Shown in pieces: positions 35,290-42,521 of a stretch of DNA of 64,000 nt (its first letter is position 1; every line of letters starts with the position of its first letter). Origin of the DNA: KK5 sp034043675 (GTDB taxonomy: Bacteria; Pseudomonadota; Gammaproteobacteria; Burkholderiales; Burkholderiaceae_C); assembly GCF_034043675.1 (NCBI RefSeq), contig NZ_JAXCLA010000002.1, positions 434,001 through 498,000 of the forward strand. Direction: 5' to 3'. The notes under the pieces are model-generated. The model was not told the DNA's origin. It ran no database searches and saw only the letters and a list, made by a program, of their open reading frames with translations. The position numbers were made by a program, and so were the translations under genes.

Positions 35290-36564
35290 TCAGGCCTTGG
35301 CCGCGCTGAAGTCGATCGACGATTCGGGCTCCGCCTCCGCGACGACAGGCCGGGCCCGGCCGCCGCGCTCCGCCCAGGTGCGCGTCCAGCGGATCTGCAC
35401 GATGCGCAGCATCGCCAGCATCGCCACCGCCAGCAGCGCGAAGGCCAGGAAGCCGCCGAGGTAGCTGCCGCCGTACTGCTTGGACAGGCCCATCGCGTTC
35501 GGGATGAAGCCGCCGCCCAAAGCGCCGATCTCGCCGATCATCGAACCGGCCACAGCCGTGGTCAGCGGCCAGCGCAGCGGCACGAGCTGGAACAGCGCAC
35601 CGTTGCCGGCGCCGAGCGCCGCGAAGCACAGCATGAACAGCAGGGTCGTCAGCACCAGCGAACCGCCGGCCAGGCCGCACAGCACCAACGAGCCGATCAC
35701 CAGCGCCAGCACGCCGGTCAGGGTCGTCACGCCGCCGACGCGGTCGGACACGTAGCCGCCCAGCGCCCGTGTCGCCGAGCCCATCAGCGCGGCCAGCATC
35801 GTCAGCTGCCCGGCCTGCACCTTGGTGACGTGGAACTGGTCGTGGAAGTAGGTCGGCAAGAAGCTGGAGAGGCCGACGAAGCCGCCGAAGGTGACGATGT
35901 AGATCAGGCTGAAGGCCCAGCCATCCTTCTCCCACAGGCAGGAGAGGTGGCCGCGCAGGGTCTGGTGCTCGCGGTCCGGCGGCTCCTTGGCGCAGACGAG
36001 CATCACGATCATCGGCAGCACCATCGTGGCCGCGGCGATGCCGTAAACCGCCTGCCAGCCGTAGGCCACGGCCAGCGGCGGCGCGAACAGCACGGCCAGC
36101 ACCGTGCCCGAGTTGCCGGCGCCGGCGATGCCCATGGCCAGGCCCTTGTAGCGCGGCGGGTACCAGCCCGAGCCCAGGCTCAGCGCCACGCCGAAGCTGG
36201 CGCCGGCAATGCCCAGCAGCACGCCCATCGCCAGCACGCGGTCGTAGCTGTCGACGAAGAAGAAGCCGTACAGCAGGGCGACGACGATCAGGCTCATCTC
36301 CACCATCGCCGCGCTCTTGCGGCCGATGTACTGCGACAGCAGGCCCAGCGGGAAGCGCATCAGCGCGCCCGACAGGATGGGCAGCGAGATCATGAAGCCC
36401 TTGCTCGCAGCGTCGAGCGAGTAGCTCTCGCTGATGAACGGCGCCATCGCGCCGTTGAGCACCCACACCGCGAAGGTGAAGTCGAAGTACAGGAAGGCGG
36501 CCAGCAGGGTGGGCCAGTGGCCGGCCTTCAGGAATGGCGACGATCGCGAACTCATGACGCTCAT
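35290..36564 (-). CDS. narK: nitrate/nitrite transporter (NarK/NNP, MFS)
   Basis: This 424-residue, 12-helix MFS protein has the nitrate signature GASFGVALSLGSGWYPPRYK with GIAGAGNSGT and a second signature, GEIGALGGGFIPNAMG. It takes up nitrate for assimilation at the inner membrane. Its leader (36565-36676) carries a sigma-54 promoter, an ANTAR-type hairpin and a terminator, so expression needs both nitrogen limitation and antitermination. It is convergent with the kinase gene (10-base gap). Confidence 0.93.
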   Translation of the reverse strand: MSVMSSRSSPFLKAGHWPTLLAAFLYFDFTFAVWVLNGAMAPFISESYSLDAASKGFMISLPILSGALMRFPLGLLSQYIGRKSAAMVEMSLIVVALLYGFFFVDSYDRVLAMGVLLGIAGASFGVALSLGSGWYPPRYKGLAMGIAGAGNSGTVLAVLFAPPLAVAYGWQAVYGIAAATMVLPMIVMLVCAKEPPDREHQTLRGHLSCLWEKDGWAFSLIYIVTFGGFVGLSSFLPTYFHDQFHVTKVQAGQLTMLAALMGSATRALGGYVSDRVGGVTTLTGVLALVIGSLVLCGLAGGSLVLTTLLFMLCFAALGAGNGALFQLVPLRWPLTTAVAGSMIGEIGALGGGFIPNAMGLSKQYGGSYLGGFLAFALLAVAMLAMLRIVQIRWTRTWAERGGRARPVVAEAEPESSIDFSAAKA

Positions 36565-36587
36565 GGCGACTCCGGATTCGGAAGTAC

Positions 36588-36630
36588 AAAAAGAAAAAGG
36601 CCCCGTCGAGCATCAAGCTCGGCGTGGCCT
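36588..36630 (-). terminator. leader terminator (attenuator) upstream of narK
   Basis: On the minus strand AGGCC-ACGC-CGAGC and GCTCG-ACGG-GGCCT (36630-36598) pair around TTGAT, followed by TTTTTCTTTTT (36598-36588). It is a textbook Rho-independent terminator about 25-35 bases before the narK ATG and inside the transcript. Its position means that readthrough must be controlled. Confidence 0.85.
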
Positions 36631-36655
36631 CACGAAAAATTTGGCAGTCAAAGTC

Positions 36656-36675
36656 GGAGCGCGTCGTTGCGCCCC
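36656..36675 (-). promoter_or_regulatory. ANTAR-type antiterminator hairpin in the narK leader
   Basis: The minus strand reads GGGGCGC-AACGAC-GCGCTCC (36675-36656): a seven-bp stem with one G-U pair and a six-base loop with A at position 1 and G at position 4. This is the rule for RNAs bound by ANTAR proteins such as Klebsiella NasR. It lies at the predicted 5' end of the transcript and 26 bases before the leader terminator. An ANTAR protein is encoded divergently next door. Confidence 0.75.
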
Positions 36676-36686
36676 GGCCTGCAACT

Positions 36687-36702
36687 TGCAAGCTGCGTGC
36701 CA
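36687..36702 (-). promoter_or_regulatory. sigma-54 (RpoN) promoter for narK
   Basis: The minus strand reads TGGCACGCAGCTTGCA, matching TGGCACG-N4-TTGCA/T with the -24 GG (36701/36700) and -12 GC (36689/36688) exactly 12 bases apart. The start point falls near 36676, directly before the ANTAR-type hairpin. It implies NtrC-type activation under nitrogen limitation. Confidence 0.85.
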
Positions 36703-36729
36703 GTGATGCGAGATGTACCGCCTTCCTCT

Positions 36730-37884
36730 ATGACAGAACCGCTTCGGGCCGTGTGGCTGGGCCCGGGCGAGCACACCGTGCCGGTGCACCTGCGCACTGC
36801 GATGGAACACGGAGCGGTGCTGATCGTGCAGGCGGGCGACGACGCTGAGCTGACGCGTTACTTCGACGCCATCGCCGCGTTGGCACTGCGCCCACCGCTG
36901 CTGGTCGTCAGCGCCTCGCCGGCGCTGCAGGCGCGCGGCGCCGAACTGGGCGTGGCTCACTGGCTGCCCGCGCCGCCGGGCGACTGGGACGCCGCGCTGG
37001 CCTGGACGCGGCTGCAGCACGAGCGCAGCACCGGCCTGCAGCGCAAGCTGGACGATCGGCGCTGGACCGAGCGCGCCAAGGGCTGCCTGATGGCCGCGCA
37101 GTCGCTGGACGAGGCGCAGGCGCACAAGCTGCTGCGCGACACCGCGATGCATGCGCGGCTGCAGCTGACGCAGGTGGCCCAGTCGGTGGTGCATGCGGCG
37201 CAGCTGGCCGAGGCGGTGAACCGCGCCGGCCAGCAGCGGATGCTGTCGCAGCGCCTGGTGAAGCTGATGGCGCAGCGTGCGGCGGGCATCGAGCCGCGAC
37301 GCGCGAAGGTGCTGCAGGACGAATCGGCGGCGCGGCTCGAAGCGAATCTGATGCGCCTGCACGAACTGCTGGCCGAGGAACTGCCGGGCGCGGCGCTGCC
37401 GCCGCTGCGCGAGGCCTGGACGCGGCTGGCACCCTGCCTGACCGGCAAGCCCGATGCGGCCAAGCTGGCCGAGGCCTCGGCCGCCGCGACGCTGTTGCTC
37501 GCCGCTGCCGAGGCGCTGACGCAGACGCTGGTCGAATCCGGCGCCCGGCCACCGCTACGGCTGCTCAACATCTGCGGCAGGCAGCGGCTGCTGAGCCAGC
37601 GCATCGCGATGCGGGCGCTGCTGGCCGGCGGGCGGTCGGCACAGGACGAGGCGGACTTCGCCGCCGCGCTGGACGAACTCGAAGCCGCCCCGCTGTCCGA
37701 CACCGCGACGCGCGCGCTGCTGGCCGAGGTCCGCGCCGAATGGCTGCACCTGCTGCACGCGTTGCGCCACGGCGGCAGCAACGCGTCGGCCGCCGCGCTG
37801 GCCCGCTCCAGCGAGCTGCTGCTGACGCAGCTGGACGCGCTGACCTTGCGCTACCAGCAGAGCCTGCAGACGCTGCTGTCCTGA
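36730..37884 (+). CDS. ANTAR antiterminator fused to PilJ/NarX-like nitrate-sensor repeats
   Basis: This 384-residue cytosolic protein has a receiver-like N-terminus without the usual phospho-Asp set (1-100) and an ANTAR RNA-binding helix region (about 103-157, KLDDRRWTERAKGCLMAA and ALLRDTAM-like). Two PilJ-type helical units follow, with P-box-like motifs NRAGQQRMLSQRLVKL (about 163) and LNICGRQRLLSQRIAM (about 278). NarX and NIT/PilJ domains bind nitrate, and ANTAR proteins bind leader hairpins. It is therefore likely to allow narK readthrough when nitrate is present. It is divergent from narK with 165 bases between. An alternative ATG is at 36706. Confidence 0.82.
   Translation: MTEPLRAVWLGPGEHTVPVHLRTAMEHGAVLIVQAGDDAELTRYFDAIAALALRPPLLVVSASPALQARGAELGVAHWLPAPPGDWDAALAWTRLQHERSTGLQRKLDDRRWTERAKGCLMAAQSLDEAQAHKLLRDTAMHARLQLTQVAQSVVHAAQLAEAVNRAGQQRMLSQRLVKLMAQRAAGIEPRRAKVLQDESAARLEANLMRLHELLAEELPGAALPPLREAWTRLAPCLTGKPDAAKLAEASAAATLLLAAAEALTQTLVESGARPPLRLLNICGRQRLLSQRIAMRALLAGGRSAQDEADFAAALDELEAAPLSDTATRALLAEVRAEWLHLLHALRHGGSNASAAALARSSELLLTQLDALTLRYQQSLQTLLS
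36772..36788. promoter_or_regulatory. NtrC-box-like site upstream of the narK sigma-54 promoter
   Basis: CACACC-GTGCC-GGTGCA resembles the NtrC consensus TGCACC-N5-GGTGCA (10 of 12 positions). It lies inside the ANTAR gene, about 100 bases upstream of the predicted narK start point, the usual distance for an enhancer. Overlap with coding sequence lowers confidence. Confidence 0.4.
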
Positions 37885-37934
37885 TCCGGGCCAGCGGCTA
37901 CGATGCGCCTCCGTTTCCGGATGCGCATCGAAGA

Positions 37935-39164
37935 ATGATTCTCGACATCGGCCCCCTGCGCCACAACGCCGCCTTCCGGCGACTCTTCGCCAGCCAGTTC
38001 ATCTCCGGCCTGGGCACCATGGTCAGCTACGTGGCCGTGCCCTGGCAGCTCTACGAGCTGACCCACTCCAACGCGCAGGTCGGCCTGCTGGGCCTGGTGC
38101 AGCTGCTGCCGGTGCTCGCCTGCGGCCTGCTGGGCGGCGCCGTGGCGGACCGGGTGGACCGCAAGCGGCTGCTGATGGTCTCGGAGGCGCTGATGGCCCT
38201 ATGCCTGCTGGGCCTGCTGCTGAACACCCTGTCCGGCAGCCCCAGCATCGGCGCGATCTACGCGCTGGTGGCCGTGCTGCAGGGCGCCAGCGGCTTCCAC
38301 CGGCCGGCGCTGGAGGCGCTGACGCAGAAGCTCGCGCGGCCGGAGGAGTTCGCCGCCGTCGCCGCGCTGTCCTCGGTGCGCGGCACGGTGGGCATGGTGG
38401 CCGGCCCGGCCCTGGCGGGCCTGCTGCTGGCGCGCTGGGGCGCCGTCGGCGCCTACGTGTTCGACTTCTGCACCTTCCTCGCCGCGCTGTTCTTCATCGC
38501 CCGCATCCCGCGCGAGGCGATCGGCACGCCGCAGACCTCGGGCGAGCGCCCGCATCTGCTGGCCGACCTGGCCGCGGGCCTGCGCTTCGCCTGGGCCCGG
38601 CCGGAGCTGATGGGCACCTACATCGTCGACATCGTCGCGATGGCGTTCGCCTTCCCCGTAGCGCTGTTCCCGGCCATGGCGGCGGCCCAGGGCCGCACCG
38701 AGGCGGTGGGCTGGCTGCTGTCGGCGATGGCGGTGGGCGCGCTGGTGATCGGCCTCTTCAGCGGCTGGACCGGCAGGGTGACGCGCTACGGCCGGGCCGT
38801 CGTCATCGCCGCCACCGTGTGGGCGCTGGGCATTGTCGCGCTGGGCTTCGCGCCGAGCCTGGCCACCGGGCTCGTCTGCCTGGCCATCGCCGGGGCGGCG
38901 GACATGGTCAGCGGGGTGTTCCGCGGCACGATCTGGAACCAGACGGTGCCGAACGCGCTGCGCGGGAGGCTGGCCGGCATCGAGATGATCAGCTACCTGA
39001 CCGGGCCGCTGGTCGGCAACGCGCGGGCCGGCTTCATGGCCGACGCCTGGGGCGTCTCCGCCTCGATCTGGGCCGGCGGCCTGATCTGCCTGGCCAGCCT
39101 GATCGTGACCGGCCTGGCGCTGCCGCGTTTCTGGGCTTATCGCAGCCAGCTCGGCTCAACTTAA
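37935..39164 (+). CDS. MFS exporter, EntS-like
   Basis: This 409-residue protein has about 12 hydrophobic helices, an N-terminus FRRLFASQFISGLGTMVSYVAVP typical of the EntS/enterobactin-exporter branch of MFS, and the motif A-like GGAVADRVDRKRLLMV. No siderophore genes are adjacent, so the substrate is unknown; drug or metabolite efflux is likely. It starts 50 bases after the ANTAR gene on the same strand and ends just before the icmF operator. Confidence 0.85.
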   Translation: MILDIGPLRHNAAFRRLFASQFISGLGTMVSYVAVPWQLYELTHSNAQVGLLGLVQLLPVLACGLLGGAVADRVDRKRLLMVSEALMALCLLGLLLNTLSGSPSIGAIYALVAVLQGASGFHRPALEALTQKLARPEEFAAVAALSSVRGTVGMVAGPALAGLLLARWGAVGAYVFDFCTFLAALFFIARIPREAIGTPQTSGERPHLLADLAAGLRFAWARPELMGTYIVDIVAMAFAFPVALFPAMAAAQGRTEAVGWLLSAMAVGALVIGLFSGWTGRVTRYGRAVVIAATVWALGIVALGFAPSLATGLVCLAIAGAADMVSGVFRGTIWNQTVPNALRGRLAGIEMISYLTGPLVGNARAGFMADAWGVSASIWAGGLICLASLIVTGLALPRFWAYRSQLGST

Positions 39165-39179
39165 CGTTTACGTAAACGT
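39164..39179. promoter_or_regulatory. LiuR-like operator before icmF
   Basis: ACGTTTACGTAAACGT is a perfect 16-bp palindrome that overlaps the stop codon of the MFS gene. It matches the site at 4265-4280, beside the MerR gene, at 15 of 16 bases. A TAGAAT -10 box at 39191-39196 places the -35 region inside the palindrome, so binding would control icmF transcription. Confidence 0.75.
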
Positions 39180-39220
39180 CAACCAACATCTAGAATCGGC
39201 GCTCCTCTGGAGACATACCG

Positions 39221-42200
39221 ATGACCGACCTGGCCGCCGCCCACAAGGCGCTTTCCGAGTACCGCCCGACCCACAAGGTCCGCTTCGTCACCGCCGCCAG
39301 CCTGTTCGACGGGCACGACGCGGCCATCAACATCATGCGGCGCATCCTGCAGAGCATGGGCGCCGAGGTGATCCACCTGGGCCACAACCGCTCGGTGGAC
39401 GAAGTCGTCACGGCGGCACTGCAGGAAGACGCGCAGGGCATCGCCATCAGCTCCTACCAGGGCGGCCACGTCGAGTACTTCAAGTACATGGTCGAGCTGC
39501 TGAAGGCCCGCGGCGGCGAGCGCATCCAGGTCTTCGGCGGCGGCGGCGGCGTGATCGTGCCGGCCGAGATCCGCGACCTGGCCGAGCACGGCGTGCGCAT
39601 CTTCAGCCCCGAGGACGGCCAGCGCATGGGCCTGGCCGGCATGATCGGCGAGATGGTGATGAAGGCCGACCAGGACTTCAGCGTCCACGCGCCCGCCTCG
39701 CTCGACGCCATCCAGGGTCACACCGAAGCCGCCTGGCGCGCGCTGGCCCAGCTGCTCACGGCGCTGGAGAACGGCAAGGCCGACGCGGCCGTGGTCGCCG
39801 CGCTGCACGAACAATCCAAGGCCATCAACACGCCCGTCTTGGGCATCACCGGCACCGGCGGCGCCGGCAAGTCCAGCCTCACGGACGAGCTGATCCGCCG
39901 CATCCGGCTGGACCAGGGCGACGCGCTGCGCGTGGCCGTCATTTCGATCGACCCCTCGCGCCGCAAGAGCGGCGGCGCGCTGCTGGGCGACCGCATCCGG
40001 ATGAACGCGATCAGCCCCTGGCAGAACGGCTCGCGCGTGTTCATGCGTTCGCTGGCCACGCGCGATTTCGGCTCCGAGATCAGCAAGGCGCTGCCCGACG
40101 TGATCGCCGCCGCCAAGCTCGCCGGCTTCGACCTCGTCATCGTCGAGACCTCGGGCATCGGCCAGGGCGACGCGGCGATCGTGCCGCTGGTGGACGTGCC
40201 GATGTACGTGATGACGCCCGAGTTCGGCGCCGCCAGCCAGCTCGAGAAGATCGACATGCTGGACTTCGCCGAGTTCGTGGCGATCAACAAGTTCGACCGC
40301 AAGGGCTCGCTCGACGCGCTGCGCGATGTGGCCAAGCAGGTCCAGCGCAACAAGGAAGCCTGGACGAAGAAGCCGGACCAGATGCCGGTCTTCGGCACCA
40401 TGGCCAGCCGCTTCAACGACGACGGCGTGACGGCCCTGTATCAGGCGCTGAAGCCGCGCTTGGCCGAGTTGGGCCTGACGCTGGTGGACGGCAAGCTGCC
40501 CCAGGTCGACACCCGCCACAGCACGCACCAGACGCCGATCGTGCCGGCCGCACGCGTGCGCTACCTGGCCGAGATCTCCGACACCGTGCGCGGCTACAAG
40601 AAGCGCGCCCGCCAGCAGGCCAAGCTGGCCCGCGAAATCCAGCAGCTGAGCGAATCGGCACGCATGCTGGCCGAGGCCAACCCCGACAAGAGCAATGCCC
40701 GCGCCGCCCTGCTCGACCTGGCCGCCTCGCGCACCGCCTCGCTGGAGAAGGAGCCCGCGCAGCTGCTGGCCCAGTGGCCCGACATGCAGAAGGCCTACGC
40801 CGGCGACGAGTACGTGGTGAAGATCCGCGACAAGGAGATCCGCACCTCGCTCGTCTCCACGAGCCTCTCCGGCAGCAAGATCCGCAAGGTCGTGCTGCCC
40901 ACCTACGAGTGCCACGGCGAGCTGCTGAAGTGGCTGCTGCTGGACAACGTGCCCGGCAGCTTCCCCTACACCGCCGGCGTGTTCGCCTTCAAGCGCGAGG
41001 GCGAGGACCCGACCCGCATGTTCGCCGGCGAGGGCGATGCCTTCCGCACCAACCGCCGCTTCAAACTGGTCAGCGAAGGCATGCCCGCCAAGCGCCTCAG
41101 CACCGCCTTCGACTCGGTCACGCTGTACGGCAACGACCCCGACCTGCGGCCGGACATCTACGGCAAGGTCGGCAACTCCGGCGTCAGCATCGCCACGCTG
41201 GACGACATGAAGGTGCTGTACGACGGCTTCGACCTGTGCAACCCGGCAACCAGCGTCTCGATGACGATCAACGGCCCGGCGCCGACGATCCTGGCAATGT
41301 TCATGAACACCGCGATCGACCAGAACCTGCTGAAGTTCGAGACCGACAACGGCCGCAAGCCCACGGCTACCGAGGCCGCGAAAATCCGCGAATGGGTGCT
41401 CGCCAACGTGCGCGGCACCGTGCAGGCCGACATCCTGAAGGAAGACCAGGGCCAGAACACCTGCATCTTCTCGACCGAGTTCTCGCTGAAGGTGATGGGC
41501 GACATCGCCGAGTACTTCGTGCACCACAACGTGCGCAACTTCTACTCGGTGTCGATCAGCGGTTATCACATCGCCGAGGCCGGCGCGAACCCGATCTCGC
41601 AGCTGGCGCTGACACTGAGCAACGGCTTCACCTTCGTGGAGGCGTATCTCGCGCGCGGCATGCACATCGACGACTTCGCGCCCAACCTGAGCTTCTTCTT
41701 CAGCAATGGCATGGACCCGGAGTACACGGTGCTGGGCCGCGTCGCCCGCCGCATCTGGGCCGTGGCGATGCGCGACAAGTACGGCGCCAACGAGCGCAGC
41801 CAGAAGCTCAAGTACCACATCCAGACTTCGGGCCGCTCGCTGCATGCCCAGGAAATCGCCTTCAACGACATCCGCACCACCTTGCAGGCGCTGATCGCGA
41901 TCTACGACAACTGCAACTCGCTGCACACCAACGCCTACGACGAGGCGATCACCACGCCCACCGAGGAGAGCGTGCGCCGCGCGATGGCGATCCAGCTGAT
42001 CATCAACCGCGAGTGGGGCCTGGCGAAGAACGAGAACCCGAACCAGGGCGCCTTCATCATCGAAGAGCTGACCGAGCTGGTCGAAGAGATGGTGCTCTCG
42101 GAGTTCGAGAAGATCGCCGAACGCGGCGGCGTGCTCGGCGCGATGGAGACCGGCTATCAGCGCAGCCGCATCCAGGAAGAGTCGATGCACTACGAGATGC

Positions 42201-42511
42201 TGAAGCACACCGGCGAGTACCCGGTGATCGGCGTCAACACCTTCCGCAACCCGCACGGCGATCCGGTGCCCGAGCACATCGAGCTGGCCCGCTCGACTGA
42301 CGAAGAGAAGCAGTCGCAGCTGACCCGCCTCGGCGACTTCCATGCGCGCAATGCGGGCGCCAGCGGCGCAATGCTGCAGCGGCTGCAGCAGGCGGTCATC
42401 GACAACAAGAACGTGTTCGAGGTGCTGATGGACGCCGTGCGCGTCTGCTCGCTGGGCCAGATCACGTCGGCGTTGTTCGAAGTGGGTGGGCAGTACCGCC
42501 GGAGTATGTAA
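39221..42511 (+). CDS. icmF: fused isobutyryl-CoA mutase IcmF
   Basis: This 1096-residue protein has a cobalamin-binding domain at the N-terminus (SLFDGHDAAINIM, a DxH-type motif), a MeaB-like G-protein chaperone domain (GTGGAGKSSLTDE near residue 210) and a C-terminal mutase barrel (from about 560). This full-length fusion interconverts isobutyryl-CoA and n-butyryl-CoA, and some members use isovaleryl-CoA/pivalyl-CoA. The LiuR-like operator just upstream ties it to branched-chain acyl-CoA metabolism. GGAG precedes the ATG at 39221. Confidence 0.95.
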   Translation: MTDLAAAHKALSEYRPTHKVRFVTAASLFDGHDAAINIMRRILQSMGAEVIHLGHNRSVDEVVTAALQEDAQGIAISSYQGGHVEYFKYMVELLKARGGERIQVFGGGGGVIVPAEIRDLAEHGVRIFSPEDGQRMGLAGMIGEMVMKADQDFSVHAPASLDAIQGHTEAAWRALAQLLTALENGKADAAVVAALHEQSKAINTPVLGITGTGGAGKSSLTDELIRRIRLDQGDALRVAVISIDPSRRKSGGALLGDRIRMNAISPWQNGSRVFMRSLATRDFGSEISKALPDVIAAAKLAGFDLVIVETSGIGQGDAAIVPLVDVPMYVMTPEFGAASQLEKIDMLDFAEFVAINKFDRKGSLDALRDVAKQVQRNKEAWTKKPDQMPVFGTMASRFNDDGVTALYQALKPRLAELGLTLVDGKLPQVDTRHSTHQTPIVPAARVRYLAEISDTVRGYKKRARQQAKLAREIQQLSESARMLAEANPDKSNARAALLDLAASRTASLEKEPAQLLAQWPDMQKAYAGDEYVVKIRDKEIRTSLVSTSLSGSKIRKVVLPTYECHGELLKWLLLDNVPGSFPYTAGVFAFKREGEDPTRMFAGEGDAFRTNRRFKLVSEGMPAKRLSTAFDSVTLYGNDPDLRPDIYGKVGNSGVSIATLDDMKVLYDGFDLCNPATSVSMTINGPAPTILAMFMNTAIDQNLLKFETDNGRKPTATEAAKIREWVLANVRGTVQADILKEDQGQNTCIFSTEFSLKVMGDIAEYFVHHNVRNFYSVSISGYHIAEAGANPISQLALTLSNGFTFVEAYLARGMHIDDFAPNLSFFFSNGMDPEYTVLGRVARRIWAVAMRDKYGANERSQKLKYHIQTSGRSLHAQEIAFNDIRTTLQALIAIYDNCNSLHTNAYDEAITTPTEESVRRAMAIQLIINREWGLAKNENPNQGAFIIEELTELVEEMVLSEFEKIAERGGVLGAMETGYQRSRIQEESMHYEMLKHTGEYPVIGVNTFRNPHGDPVPEHIELARSTDEEKQSQLTRLGDFHARNAGASGAMLQRLQQAVIDNKNVFEVLMDAVRVCSLGQITSALFEVGGQYRRSM

Positions 42512-42521
42512 GCCGCGCCGC

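Noticed and set aside
36680..36699. A second ANTAR-type hairpin just upstream of the first (GCTTGC...GCAGGC region)
   Set aside because: Its loop would be five bases without the A1/G4 pattern, and it overlaps the sigma-54 promoter, so it would not be in the transcript.
39179..42343. A 1054-residue open frame antisense to icmF
   Set aside because: It mirrors the third-position GC bias of icmF, has low-complexity Ala/Gly/Val/His/Arg-rich sequence and no domain. icmF on the other strand is certain.
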